A stretch of 64,000 nt of DNA from Dimorphilus gyrociliatus (taxonomy: Eukaryota > Annelida > Polychaeta > Dinophilidae): assembly GCA_904063045.1 (NCBI GenBank), contig CAJFCJ010000026.1, positions 536,964 to 600,963 of the forward strand, written 5' to 3'. The notes under the pieces were generated by a model. It had not been told where the DNA came from. It saw nothing but the letters and a program-made list of their open reading frames with translations, and made no database searches. How positions within the stretch are numbered: position 1 is the first letter of the stretch; every line of letters begins with the position of its first letter. Below, piece after piece: positions 49,072-61,141 of this stretch. Position numbers and translations under genes: made by a program.

Positions 49072-50103
49072 ATGACAGAGGATCGATCTTCTTCGAATTA
49101 TCCTAATACTAGAATCGACATTCTGAGGAACAAAAAAAAAAAACGAATCTTCTGAGAAGTTTAATGGCATTAATTATCGGAAATTCTATAAGAATATTAT
49201 CGTTCCATTAAAAGAAGCAGACATAGTAGACTCCGAAAGATGCCAAATATTAAAACGAATGAGGATTGCCTCGAATATTACGATATGAATGATGGCGAAG
49301 ATAACTTTACAAATCTATTAAAGACTCTAGAGTATACTTATGGGGATACTTCAATACGAGGAAGGAGGATTGTTGGACGAATTCTCAATAAGACAATACT
49401 CTTTCAACCAAGCGTTACAGCAAATTGGGTTGAATTCAAGAAACTTCTCATGTTTTTGAAATTGCCGAATTACAAAGAACGCTCACAATTTGACAAACTT
49501 AAGCAATATACCGAAAGGCTTCCAGTACATATCCGGAGCCACACATATCGATAACGTTATGTTCAAACACGCTTTAGTAACTTTGATCTGATCGTAACAA
49601 AACTGGTACAGTATGTCGTATGAATCATTAAAGCGATTGAAGATTATTCCTATCCATGGAGGACTACAAACACAAACGTAATAGCTTTCAATATTGTCGA
49701 ACAATCAGGTATAGACCAACAGTCACCTAAACGACAATTTAAGAAGTATGCGCATCCCATTTCGAACTCAGAAGATAATGGTAAAGAAAGAGAAACACAA
49801 ACTCTATCACCAACACAAGAACTGATACAATTTTTAAACCGCTGTTCGAACTGCCTACGAGGTGGACATATGAGCGAGAATTTCCAATTAAAATTCAGTT
49901 GTAATAGATACAATCGAGCTCATTATACATCCTTATATCATAAAGAGACAACGACTCCGAAAACGTTATTTGCTATTAATTATAACCAATTAAAAGGGGT
50001 TCGGGAAAGAATACCTGTTTATGAGGCAACAGTACCTGGAGACGATGATAACGGAGAAAGTCAAAGTCATATTTCCTCAACGAGGGGAGTAAATGTGACA
50101 TAG
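49072..50103 (+). pseudogene. Bel/Pao Gag, fragmented
   Basis: Frames at 49072-49155, 49240-49554 and 49843-50103. The second has GRILNKTILFQPS and WVEFKKLLMFLKLP. The third has NCLRGGH, a Gag zinc knuckle whose last Cys is replaced by Phe, then a second degenerate knuckle (CNRYNRAHYTSLYH). Stops and frame changes separate them. Related to the Gag pieces at 25.2-25.9 kb and in the arms. Confidence 0.7.
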
Positions 50104-50178
50104 ATGCGTACGTCGTAGATTCACTATCCACAATACCAAGACAGTCTGCCATACAGATCAATTCGAGGTACACCGAAC

Positions 50179-51169
50179 CACCGCTTCCGAATGGTCGAAT
50201 CGATTTACTTATTGGTCATAGCATAGGACAAGATAGTACACACGCCCACCTTGTGGTCCTATAAAATCATATACAACCAAAAATTATACTTTTGTTAAAT
50301 ATGCTCTTTGATGGTTCCGAACTACCTCCCCTTATGATAAAGCTACAAACTCAACTACGATAAATTTCAATATGATCCACCAAGAAACGGTCCCGAAAAT
50401 TCACTATTTTAATCCAATTATTCAACTGTCCAATGTGGACTAGCTTGATATGGATTCTCCCTGTTCAATTAGCGATATCCGAGCAAACCACATCATGGCA
50501 AATTATAAACAGCCCACTAATGAATACTGGACTTACCCTCTCCCCTTCAAACATGACCCAAGCACATTACAGAATAACTACGCCATGGCGAGAGGTAGAT
50601 TCCGGGCTGTCCGTCGAAAGCCTATTTACAATGACGAGTATAAAGCAGGAATTCAATCCTTATTTAACAATTACTACGCTCGACAAGTACCACATAAGGC
50701 AGTCAAATTCTATTTACCACACCATGGCGTATCTAATCCAAAGAAGAAAGTAATACTCATAGTCTTTAACGCCGCCGTAAAGTATGAAGGCTATTCCTTG
50801 AACGGCATACTTGTCGCTGGACCTTCGTTACTAACGAACCAAGCCCACATCCTCACATTATGGTGAACTCAACCTTATTTTATATTAGCTAACATCAAAC
50901 AGATGTTCATGAATATACTTGTCGACAAGAAGCATCAACCATATTTTGGTTTTCTTTACGAAGATCCCAAGAAGGAGGATAACATCCTTTTCGCCGTAAT
51001 GACTCGTCACATATTCGGTGCAACAAGCTCTCCTTTTAGAGTTTGTACGGCCTTAAACGCTACTATGAACCAAGCATCTTCCCTGAGTATCAAAGAGAAG
51101 AAAACCATACTAAAGTCATTCTATATGGACGACCTTATTCTAGTAGGAGATAACAATGCCAATCAATAA
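50179..51169 (+). pseudogene. Bel/Pao protease end and reverse transcriptase
   Basis: Near 50179 the frame reads EPPLPNGRIDLLIGHSIGQD, the C-terminal protease block of Bel/Pao. 50450-50866 covers the reverse-transcriptase N-terminal part (NNYAMARGRFRAV, KFYLPHHGVSNP). 50903-51169 covers the palm (FGFLYEDP, FGATSSPF, catalytic FYMDDLILVG). The pieces are in different frames with intervening stops. Confidence 0.8.
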
Positions 51170-52121
51170 GCTACTAGAGTCTTACTCGTTGCACAAAGAG
51201 GAAGACGGAATCTATATCACTCTGGGAAGATTGGGAAGATTGAACGAATCCCAACAATCAAGAAAGATCATAGTCGACGACCGCCATCATATTCTCACTG
51301 AGCTAATACACCAGATTCATCACGAAATGAATCATGCATCGCTCAGGACCATCTGGTCAAAGATGGTTTGAGTATCTACACCTCCTTTATGCCACAATCG
51401 GAATTAAGAAGGTCTTGAAAAGGTGTAAACCATATCTGTCTAAAACTCACAAGAGAACTGTCATGAGAATGGCGAACTTTGCCCGAATCCCGTACTGGGG
51501 AAATTCTTCAGCCCATTCGAAAATTGCATTAAAAAGACAATCGGTATGATAAAAGGGATGATAGACACCAGAAAATTAAGAAAAAACAAGCAATTGGAAT
51601 CGGACACTATCCGCTTCACCATCTCAGCAATCGAGAGTATGACGAACTGTCGGCCCATTAGCTTCGGTATCGATGAATTAGGAGAACCAGTTACGGTATC
51701 ACCTGTCGACTTTATAAGACTGAACAAATTATCTATGAAGGATGGTAGCTACGACCCAGCCGATGTTACCAAAGAACGACAGCTCTTAAATGCAAAATGT
51801 TGCACCGAATTGCTTAACCGACTATACAAAAGGACCGAGTGGCAGAAGAACAATTACAAGCCAATTTTACAGCCAGATGTCCTCGTACTATACCTCGATC
51901 AACTATCTATGCACAACTTCAAACTGGGACGCATAACCCGTAAGGTCACAGAACGTACCTTTGAGATATATACCGGTCACAGCAATATCGAAAGAGACGT
52001 CCGGGATATAATCCCCTACCTACCAAATGAGTCTCTGTCTGTTTCTCTTTCCTCAACGACGACATTAGCAATAATAAAGGATCAATGTTTTCGCGCGATA
52101 CCTATTTTATACCTCACTTAA
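51170..52121 (+). pseudogene. Bel/Pao integrase region, fragmented
   Basis: HHILTELIHQIHHEMNHASL (near 51285-51350) is the integrase zinc-binding block. 51546-52121 covers NCRPISFGIDELGEPVTVSP, the end of the catalytic core, then the C-terminal domain (LYKRTEWQKNNYKP, FKLGRITRKV) ending in the NIERDVRDIIPY block also seen at 23.4 kb. The central catalytic part of the integrase is missing or scrambled. Confidence 0.75.
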
Positions 52122-53984
52122 ATGTTTTTTTATACGAAAAGATTGGAAATTCATTACACACAGAAACTAACCAAGATACAGGGGAAGAGACAGTGAACGA
52201 AAGATGAATGCAAACGGAGACTGACAGAAGGTCGAGAGACAGTGATTGATGGGTTGGGAAGATAATAATCAACTGAAGTGAAAAATTCAATAAAAGCTAC
52301 TGGCAGCGGAACGAGGACCAAAACACGATAATCGGGAAAGAGAGAGAGAGATATGCAAGGAGAAGCAAAGACCATCAAGCATCTTTTCACTCTTTTCCTT
52401 TTTTGAAATTCATTTTGGAGAGAAGCTCTACGAGTTTGATTTTTGCTCTTGAAGAGAGACATTAAAGTTCTATGGAGAGATATGATTCTCCACTTGTCAA
52501 TTGGACAGATATTGTACAAAACGTCATTCTTCTCGCGATTATTGCCTCTATTCGTATATACATAACATAAAAGAACTGTCCTGTACTTTTATACGTGTCC
52601 GTAAGACCTTCCTAACGGTCGCCATACACAACTGTAACTGCCTACAGTGTAGTAAAGAGGAAACTCGAGAGAGGAGGGCAGATTGCCTCCTCAGAATTGC
52701 CAACAGACCTCAAAGCATTCACACATTTGCATATTCACGCCATGTTATATTCATACCTCCGCTCATATACAAAATGTCATTTTCGAGGCGAAGGAGTGCC
52801 TACAAATGCATCATTACTACTAGGTTTAGGGGTTAACCTATAACATAAGATTCAATCAATGGCTTCTCCATCCTTCTCATTCAAGTTCTAATTATCAAAT
52901 CTTCTTCAGTATCTATGATCCAATAAATTTAGAACAGTTCAAACCAATTCATACTAGTGTATCGTTTCAGCTCCTTGTTCATCTATGGTTACTATTGAAT
53001 AGTTGTTGCCGTTTTATCTGGTGACTGACGGGTGGTTGTCACAGTGTCTGGATTGGGTGACGATTGAAGGGAAGCAGTATTCAACTGCAACGAAACAACA
53101 TGCTGTAGTTGTGATATGGGAAATCGTCTACTGCGATTTTCATGTTATAATCTGGGAGATCTTAATTAGAGCTCTTTAAAAGGAGAACATGAAATATATA
53201 CAGTGGCAGAGTGGGATTATCACTGATGCCATAGAGACTATCCCTGCATTTAGAATGTTTAATATCTCCTTGTGGGCCTTAGTCTTCCTAACAATCTAGC
53301 TCATAGTGGACCCTCTGTTAGCTCTATTTTCTCCCTTCATCTATTTCGAATGGTTCATAAAAACAAAAGTAGAATAATTTAAGACAAAGGAAAAGTTTGT
53401 AAATATGATGAAATATTTTTCTTTATTCAAGTCAACACTGCTTATCTCTATCATCTAGTAGAATAGATCTGACGAATGTATGAGTAAGGCATTGCTACGA
53501 TGATATTATACAAACAAACACTTATTATTATCTTGATTCGAGTTGATAATCAAATTTCTGCTCTCTCTCTCTCTCTCTCGTCACAAAATATAGACTGTAC
53601 ATAGCGTGTCTTCAAGCCTAAACTGAGCTAATCTTGCACCATTTTAACATCTTATCCTTCTCCTAGTCCTCTATCTCTCATTATGTATGTATACAATCTA
53701 CTGGAAGGTTATCGATAAATTCGAAGCACAGCCTAAGTAAAAAGGAAAAGAAATAGTTTATATAAATAAGATATTGAGAAAGACTTTACTGATTCAGTTA
53801 GTTTTTAGCTGAGTAGCTCCGATTTCCGTTCCTCTTATCTTCTATAACGGCCAAGACAGACAAAATTCACTCAAGGAAGCTTTAGTCTGACACTTTAATC
53901 TCATCAGCAGATGGCAGAGTCTGTCACCATGTCATCTTCAAGGATGCAAAATTCCTTATTTAGAAATCCTATAGAGGGAACTAC
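52122..53984. other. No supported gene; (CT)n tract
   Basis: Probably 3' part of the Bel/Pao element plus later insertions. (CT)n at 53561-53579. A 111-codon frame at 52501-52836 has no recognisable domain. Confidence 0.45.
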
Positions 53985-54700
53985 TAAATTGAAGATTCGT
54001 TATCACGTGCTCATTTGGTATAAATACAACACTGTCACTCGCTCAAAGTCAGTTACCACTTACCCTGCCTAGGTGACTCCTGATTTCTCAGTCATAAAAG
54101 AGAACCTTCCTTTTTCGATCTGATTGCTTTTTGCTGATCAATTAGCGAACGCAGACTACTATCATATCTTGTATAACACTCTTAAATTCTACTTCTATTC
54201 CTATTATCACGTATGTGATTGAGATATACTTTTACTCGAAAAACTCTCCAATTTGACCAACTTAAACCTAGGTGGTAACTTGAGAATGCACATGGCCGGA
54301 AGCCATGTTGCTTTTTTTTTCATTAAAAACAACCGTTATAAAACACGGTTAAAAACACGTGGTTGATGAAGGTCAGCCATGTTAATTTCGAAGAAGTTTT
54401 GTCTCACGTTACCCCACCGCAAGTGATGTCATGGATTCCCCATATTAAGGGAAATCTCTAATTTAACTTTACGGTTTATTGTACAATTTCGATGTCTAAT
54501 GAATAATATACATCAAAGTCGCGTGTAACTTCGTATTTATGAAAAGGTATAGGACCTAAAATGCGACGGAAATGATGATTAAGCGTATATATAATAATTA
54601 TATTTTTAAGGGGTTTTTGGGAAATACCTAAATTTCGCCATTTTGAAAGGAAAATTTGAAAAAAACGGTTATAAAACAAAGTATTCCCCAATTACTTTTG
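53985..54700 (+). mobile_element. Diverged Bel/Pao LTR, downstream of the 49-52 kb element
   Basis: Same module order as 47985-48740: CACGTG (54004-54009), TATAAATA (54019-54026), TCAGTT with A at 54051, hairpins at 54290-54308, 54331-54350 and 54361-54378, and a worn composite site (CCGCAAGTGATGTCA, 54417-54431). Could be the 3' LTR of the same, very old element, or a neighbour of a related family. Confidence 0.6.
54290..54378 (+). other. Three-hairpin module at the LTR poly(A) signal
   Basis: Hairpin 1 ACATGGC/GCCATGT, hairpin 2 AACCGT/ACGGTT, hairpin 3 GGTTGAT/GTCAGCC. Stem sequences differ from those at 48.4 kb but pairing is kept. Confidence 0.65.
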
Positions 54701-55400
54701 ATATCAGCAGAAGATTATGATAATCACCAAAAAAACTTACAAGCTTATTGAACTAGAGAGGCGTTATGTAGTTTTATTAAATGTCTATTAAGAGATGAAA
54801 GACATGAATCATTCCAGTCTTCAGCAGAAATTCTCCAATGAACGTGAGCTCGACAAAGTGACCTGTTTCGAGTGATAAATAGATAAAGAATGAAAGGAGA
54901 AACTATAATAATTTGTTTCTTCAAATCGATTAATGGCATTAGGAAAAAAAATAACTGTTATAAATATGACGTCATGGATTTCCGAAGGCATTGGAATTTC
55001 CAAGTTACTTATTTGTTTTAAATAGCTCAAATTTCAACTTTTAATTAACAATAATCATATAAATCATGCATATCATAATACTTATAACAATAAATAAGAG
55101 AAATATTTACAACAAAATGTGACTATATTTCTAAATTGCGAAAAATAGTTTTTACGGTTTTGGGAAAATACCTCCAATATTACGTCATTTTATAATGAAA
55201 ATGTCGAAGTGGGAAAATACCCGAAAAGAATTATTATATAAAGAACATTTAAAAGAGACGCGAAAGCTCTTTTTTTAATAAAGAAAAGATAAAAAGTTTT
55301 AAAGCAATAAGGTCTGTTAACGACGATTTAATTTTGTAAACTTTCCAAAGAAGGATCTAATGACCTGTAAGATGTCATAGGAACACTATAGCGTCTCACA
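54701..55400. other. No supported gene
   Basis: AT-rich, with a TGACGTCA at about 54967 and no coding signal. Confidence 0.45.
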
Positions 55401-55419
55401 GACCATTAGTTTCCTCATA

Positions 55420-56499
55420 AGACCCCTGTAACCTTGCGGGGGATGCCAACAACAATGCTGTCGATTGCGATCTGTTCTCTTCCAGGTGACGATATTGAGA
55501 CGAGAGAAAGTTTACAGACTATTGAAAGGGATAACAGGAAAAGGAAATAATAACAAGGAATGGGGAATAATGATATAGAAACCAAGAACGAATAAGGTAA
55601 ACATTTTAACATATCAAACATAAACTATTACATAACAATACAATTTAAATCTAATGGGTGATAAGAAAAAGCGTTACAAACAGATAAATATAGGACGGGG
55701 CGATTTAACCCATTAACATGCAATGGAATGGGTAAATCCAGTAGAAACGGAGCAGGGGATGACGGAACAACTGTTAATTCCAGCGAAAGGTGAGTATTAT
55801 TGTTAGCGGATCGAGTTAAGGTGATTCTAAGGGAGATAAAGGGATAAGGAGTTAGATATATAGCTCTAGTGTCCATTAATGTGGGCGTCATAGGCATCCT
55901 TGGAGCCTTTGATTGCCTCAGCCACGCAGAGTTGGGATAACATTTTACGGTATCCGTATGCTAAGCCAAGCGCTTGCATGACCTTTTGGTTATCGCGGTA
56001 CCAGGCACCCAACGAACCAACCACAAATGACAGAATGCGGACGGTGATGCCATTGGTCTCCAGTTCGGTCTGGAGTACTCGGTACTTGGTGATCTTTTCC
56101 TCAGCAGATGTGGCCAAGGTGCCGGGGCGCTCGAAGGGAACCGCAATATCGATTATATCGATTCTGGAACCGTTGCGGACAACGATGTCCGGCCTAACGT
56201 TCCTGCCAATTATTGTTTATCTCGTGGTGGAACTGTGGCTGGTTTTGGTGCCACGCTCGTCCCACTTCGGCCGTTATGTTCGGGCAGAGCTCGTTGGAAA
56301 AATACCACTCTAAATTAATTGTTTTGCGTAGGCGAGTGGACGCCGACCGAGTTACCGACATGACGGTTTGAGAGGTGGAAGAAGAGGAGGAGAAGGGATT
56401 GGCCACTGAGCCATTCAGGTAGTCTACCAAGAGTTGGGGCGTAACGTGAGTGCCCCTCGCTACCCGGGATCTATCCGCCTTTACAAGTGCAGAGCACAA
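55420..56499 (-). mobile_element. R2-like LINE 3' end with C-terminal coding part
   Basis: The minus-strand frame 56499-56194 includes WHQNQPQFHHEINNNWQE and continues into RPDIVVRNGSRIDIIDIAVP, then in the adjoining frame EEKITKYRVLQTELETNG and LSFVVGSLGAWYRDNQKVM (to 55866), the conserved end of R2-type LINE proteins. Compared with 23560-24110, the zinc-knuckle block between these has been lost. About 450 bp of 3' UTR-like sequence follows. The fragment ends at 56499, exactly where LTR sequence begins. Confidence 0.75.
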
Positions 56500-56578
56500 A
56501 CATTGTCCAATTAATTAGTTCCAAAACTCAGCCAATAATTAAAACAACAACAACAACAACAACTCACAACGTGGCTAT

Positions 56579-56631
56579 CACGTGACTATTTTGTATAAAT
56601 ATAGGAGAAAATTGACGGTGGATTGTCAGTT
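56579..56631 (+). promoter_or_regulatory. LTR core promoter
   Basis: CACGTG, TATAAATA and initiator TCAGTT. TATA begins 34 bp upstream of the initiator A. The leader ACCAAATTGAGAAGACCCCG matches that of the LTR at 61.2 kb and in part that at 48.06 kb. Confidence 0.65.
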
Positions 56632-56843
56632 ACCAAATTGAGAAGACCCCGTCGTTTTCTCTGTCAGATTTTTCTCTGATTTTATACGTTTTTCAATAAG
56701 TTTTTTCAAGGATCTCGCAAAAATCAAAAGACGGAAAATTTCAATTTTCATTTTCTTAAACATTTGAAATGATTAACATGATTCTCTTCACTCCAAACAC
56801 TTCACCAATCCCACTTGACACTCATTTTGGTAACTTAGGAAAT

Positions 56844-56953
56844 GCAACATGGCCTAAAATTGCATGTTGCACCTTTTTTTAACTGAAAATAAAAGCCGAT
56901 AAATAATTCGGCAAAAAAAACATGACTCGCTTAAAGTTGGTCATGTTTTTTAC
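56844..56953 (+). other. Three-hairpin module at the LTR poly(A) signal
   Basis: Hairpin 1 GCAACATG/CATGTTGC (56844-56870), hairpin 2 GCCGA/TCGGC (56895-56912), hairpin 3 CATGAC/GTCATG extended by A and T runs (56913-56953). AATAAA lies between 1 and 2. Confidence 0.7.
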
Positions 56954-56980
56954 GGTGCAACTTTGTTGCGTTCACTTTCA

Positions 56981-57213
56981 CCGGAAGTGACGTCATGGAT
57001 TTCCATGTAATTCACCGAATTAACAAATTCACAAATTTCTCTTCTGACACATCGAAAACTAACAGAGTATCTCTTTGTTTGATAAAAGTGAAATTTTTAT
57101 ATAAATCGTGGGATAAATATTTTGGAAAAAAAGTGATTTTAGTATATATTAGTATATATTTATACATGTAAAATATTTTAAAGTAAATTTGGGAAAAGCC
57201 GGAAATGACGTCA
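56981..57213 (+). promoter_or_regulatory. Two composite ETS-CRE-like sites
   Basis: CCGGAAGTGACGTCA at 56981-56995 and CCGGAAATGACGTCA at 57199-57213, about 350 and 570 bp downstream of the predicted start. Confidence 0.55.
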
Positions 57214-58419
57214 CTCAAAATAAGAAACAATCGTGGAATAGAACATTCGAAAGTAGAGAACGCCTGAAAGGAATGAAGAAATAGAAAGATTCGAGAAAAA
57301 AAGACGTTATAAGAGATAGGAAGTTTTTCCTGAAAAATGAAAAGAAAGAGAAAAGTAACATGTGTATAAATAAAGAAAAAACGACATTTGGAGAATAAAA
57401 CTGAAAGATTAACCGAAGTCTGATTATCATCGATTAAAAATAACGCTTGTTCATGCAAATATAGAAACGATAAAGATAAAATCTAAAACTGAATCATCTT
57501 GAACACCGAACACCGAGAAAGTTAGGTATAACCGTTTCAACTCAATCGTCATGTAAATTTAGTAGGAAACAATGAAAGAATGACGTCATTTTCATTAAAA
57601 ATTGAATACTTTATATGAAAAAATGACAAAACTGTAATCATTAATCCTAACAATAAACCATGACTTTCCGTTAAAATATTCTTATCGATAATAAGAAATA
57701 TTTGAAATCTTTTGATTGAAAGTTTATACTGTAAAGAAAGTTGGATGAAACGCTTACTTTGTTATAACAAAGTGTTATGTACCCATGGCTATATGTATTT
57801 TATCGAAACATTCGACATTAATCAATTAAATCGATTAAATACAAAAGTTGCTACTGTTTGATCTGTTCAAAGACGTAATGATTAACAGATCTTCTAATTA
57901 GTTTATCGATTATAATTATAGGACGAATGAATGGCAATTAATTACAACTGATGTTTGACCAGAAGACGATGGTATCAACAAGTGCCGAATATCTTCGACG
58001 CATTCAAAGAGTTTTTCGTTTCACTTACGAGTTAGCAGTGAGTAGAGTTTTTTTTCTATTCTTCTAGTATACTGCATACCAACAATTCTAAGAATCAGTA
58101 AAAAAGAATGAAAAACACGAAATAACATGCAAAACAACTGGACACGACGAACTTATCGTTCAAGGTCTAGATAGGAAATAAATGTAAAACAGTAAACTAA
58201 TTAAAAAGGAACAAAAAGGATATTTAATTAGCAATTACCGCTTTTGTGTACTCCAAAGTTGTACTCAGTTTGATGTCAAATTGTGAGATGAAATCCTAAT
58301 CATCGTTGTCGAATATCAATTTTTGTAAGTTTCATACGTAAAACATTAAAATAGAAATTTGTATCACTTCCTATCTACACCAAAGGATAATTTAATATCA
58401 GAAAGGAAAAAAACACATT

Positions 58420-59100
58420 CTAGCTTTTCTTAGAGAGAGGAATCATTCCTTTTTAATCTATTACACAATGTAATTTATCTTTAATTAACAGACCCACTTG
58501 ATTAGCGTCTCTTTTATAAAAACACAATGCTTGATTGTGTAACATGGTCGGCCACTGTTTGAAGTGATAAAACCTTAGGAAGATGTTCAATATTAGTATT
58601 TATTCTGAAAATAAAATCCTTTCTGTGTTAAAGCACCCGTCCCGAATTCTTTGTCAAATGTGTGGACATTATCGGAATGAAGTACTGATGAGGGTCTTTT
58701 TTGATTGTGAGGCTTTCCACGGTTACTATTTACTACATTGCTGATCGACACTGTACTTTTAGCGATTTAATCAGCATTTGTTCCTATTCGTTGCCATGTC
58801 AATGTTGTTTGTAATGGTGTGAGTAGATGTAAGAGTGGTAAGTGTATTAGTCCTTTCCTTGTCTGATAGTTGTCCTTCTTTTTCCTCTCAGTTAAACATG
58901 TCCGGTGATCGTCGTCGTCTACGGTTATTAGTTGAACACAAATCTATAAAAACAGTTTGTTTATTGGGACGAAATTTTGGTCACTTACTGTTTACACAAA
59001 GCAACAATTAAATATCGTTTTTTACAGGATCGTAAAGATCGGAATAATCTTTAGATAAACAGCAATCACGGGACTATTTTGTATATGAAATTCGGGAAAA
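58420..59100 (+). mobile_element. Degenerate 5' LTR (U3-like) of the inner Bel/Pao element
   Basis: A direct relative of 60490-61010 in the same arm: both have TTACACAATGTAATT, a TCGTCGTCTACGGTTATTAG block and TGTTTACACAAAGCAACAAT. It ends in a worn promoter (CACGGGACTATTTTGTATAT near 59068) ahead of the Gag frame at 59210. Confidence 0.6.
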
Positions 59101-59209
59101 AATATTATTTGAACGTTAGTTAAGACAACATCTTTCACTCTTTCTACGTTATTCATCCTTACCACATTTATTTTCAATTATTATCGAGATTATTACCCAA
59201 CTGGCCAAT

Positions 59210-59640
59210 ATGGTCGACTCATCAGCACTTGATGAGAAACTGGAGGTGAATAGAAAAGGATTCGAAGAAAAATTCATGTATATGAATGCTCAGAACAGAA
59301 CTGAGAACACTGTGATGGAGGAGAGATTGACGGCGCAAAATGGAACGTATCATTTAACAAATTCGACTAAAGAATCATGTAAGTTATCAATCCACATTCA
59401 AATACAAGAGCCAGAAAATTCTTTAACAGTTGAAGAACAACATTGTGCAACGTTCGAAAATTTCTAATTCGTTAGAATCAAGAAAATGACGGAACGTTTT
59501 ATTCAAATGCCGGCCGAAATTACGAAGGTTCCTCATTACAATTCCAACTCTAGAATTAGCATACTGAGAAAAGATGCTATAAATCAAATGCCTCCCAAAT
59601 GTCGATATGCAACGGAAGATGAACCTCCAAATTGAGAGAG
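59210..59640 (+). pseudogene. Bel/Pao Gag N-terminal fragment
   Basis: An 85-codon frame (59210-59467) and a following frame from 59485 (MTERFIQMPAEI). The latter resembles the frame starting at 49072 (MTEDRSS), both with a R-I-x-I-L-R block. No full capsid domain. Confidence 0.5.
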
Positions 59641-59856
59641 CAAGGTTAAAGTTAGAAGTCCACAAACTATACCATCCAGTAAAATTAATGAACCAAAAAC
59701 TACCGCACCCCTGAACCCATCATTGGATAAAAATTCGAATTGTCTATGTTCAGCCAATAATCTATGCTTAGCCTACTGTCCTTCATATATTCATACGAAA
59801 TCAGAGGATAAAAGGCGACTGGACCAAATCCTCAATCGATTCTAACTGTTTACGAA

Positions 59857-60497
59857 GTGGTCTGCACTAATGCACTACTCATCATGGTCCTCTACAGAAT
59901 TCTGTTTAGACGTGATAACTTTACCCTCTTGCTTGGTATCGATATTGTCACCGTAAGAAAAGATCACATATCCTTCTATATGGACGACCTTATCTTAGTT
60001 GGAAACAATGAAGAAGAATTAGAAAACCTTACACTGCGGCTACATCAAGTACTCGCAGCTAAAGATTAGTCACCATTCATCTCTACAACTCAAACCTATT
60101 AAAGCCACTATAAAGGTCCTCTGGTCAAACAAATGAAGATGGCATCTATTTAACACTTGGAAGGTCCGATAAATTGAAGCAGACAACGAAAGTCCGGGGA
60201 ATTTACCAGCCCGTTCCAAGATTGCGCCATAGACGTTACTGGACCTGTATATAGGAACATTCCAGATGATAAAGTATACATCCTAGTAATTGCCTGTCTA
60301 CGATCGCGCTATTCACCATATTGCATACACAAGACGGGAGTCATAGGTCTCATTAAAACAATGTTATTGACATCAAACTTGGAAAACAAAGCATCTTACA
60401 ATCTCTTCTAAAGAGAAACAAATGAATCATTGTCCAGTAAACTTCGTAGCTGACGATCTGAGCGAACCGATGACAGTTATCCCAAACAAATTCTAGC
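59857..60497 (+). pseudogene. Bel/Pao reverse transcriptase and integrase fragments
   Basis: 59857-60069 ends with the palm motif FYMDDLILVG and a downstream LENLTLRLHQVL helix typical of Bel/Pao. Near 60421-60497 is an integrase scrap (ADDLSEPMTV). Internal deletions removed the rest. Confidence 0.75.
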
Positions 60498-61141
60498 TTT
60501 TCCGACAAATAACGGAAAAAAGCCATTCCTTTGTAATTTATTACACAATGTAATTATTATTTAATTAACAGGAACACTTGATTTTTAACCTTAGGAAAAT
60601 GTTCTATATTCGTATTCTACTGCAATTCTTTGTCAAATGTGTGGAGCTTATCGGAATGAGGTACAGGTGAGGGTATTTTTTGATAGTGATGCTTTCCTCT
60701 TATACTATTTACAACACTGCTGATCGACATTGTTCTTGCAGTGATTAAACCAGCATTTGTTCCTTTTCGTTGCGATGTCAATGTTGTTTGTAATTTGTGT
60801 GACTAGGTGTAAGAGTGGTAAGTGTATTTGTCCTTTCCCTATCTCACCGTTGCCCCTTTTTCTCTTAGTTCAACGTTAGAGGTGATCGTCGTCGTCTACG
60901 GTTATTAGTTGAACACAAATCTATAAAAACAGTTTCTTTCGTCATTTGCTGTTTACACAAAGCAACAATTCAATATCATACTGTACAAGATTGAAAAGAT
61001 CAGAATAATCTTAGATAATCATTTTCCAATATGTTTTCACAAGAGATGCAGTACTTTCGACAATCACATTGTCCAATTAATTAGTTCCAAAACTCAGCCT
61101 ATAATTAAAACAACAACAACAACAACTCGCAACGTGGCTAT

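Larger units (their letters stand above)
56500..58420 (+). mobile_element. Inner LTR and leader copy of right arm
   Basis: Begins TTGTCCAATTAATTAG and carries CACGTG (56579-56584), TATAAATA (56594-56601), TCAGTT with A at 56628, hairpins (56844-56945), AATAAA-type sequence near 56887, and composite sites at 56981-56995 and 57199-57213. An alternative relative at 61069 has the same start. The part from 56699 on is mirrored in the left arm. Confidence 0.65.

Noticed and set aside
52501-52836. 111-codon plus-strand open frame
   Set aside because: No recognisable domain, splice signals or poly(A) signal; lies in retroelement-derived sequence.
55900-56313. 137-codon plus-strand open frame
   Set aside because: Antisense shadow of the R2-like LINE coding region on the minus strand.
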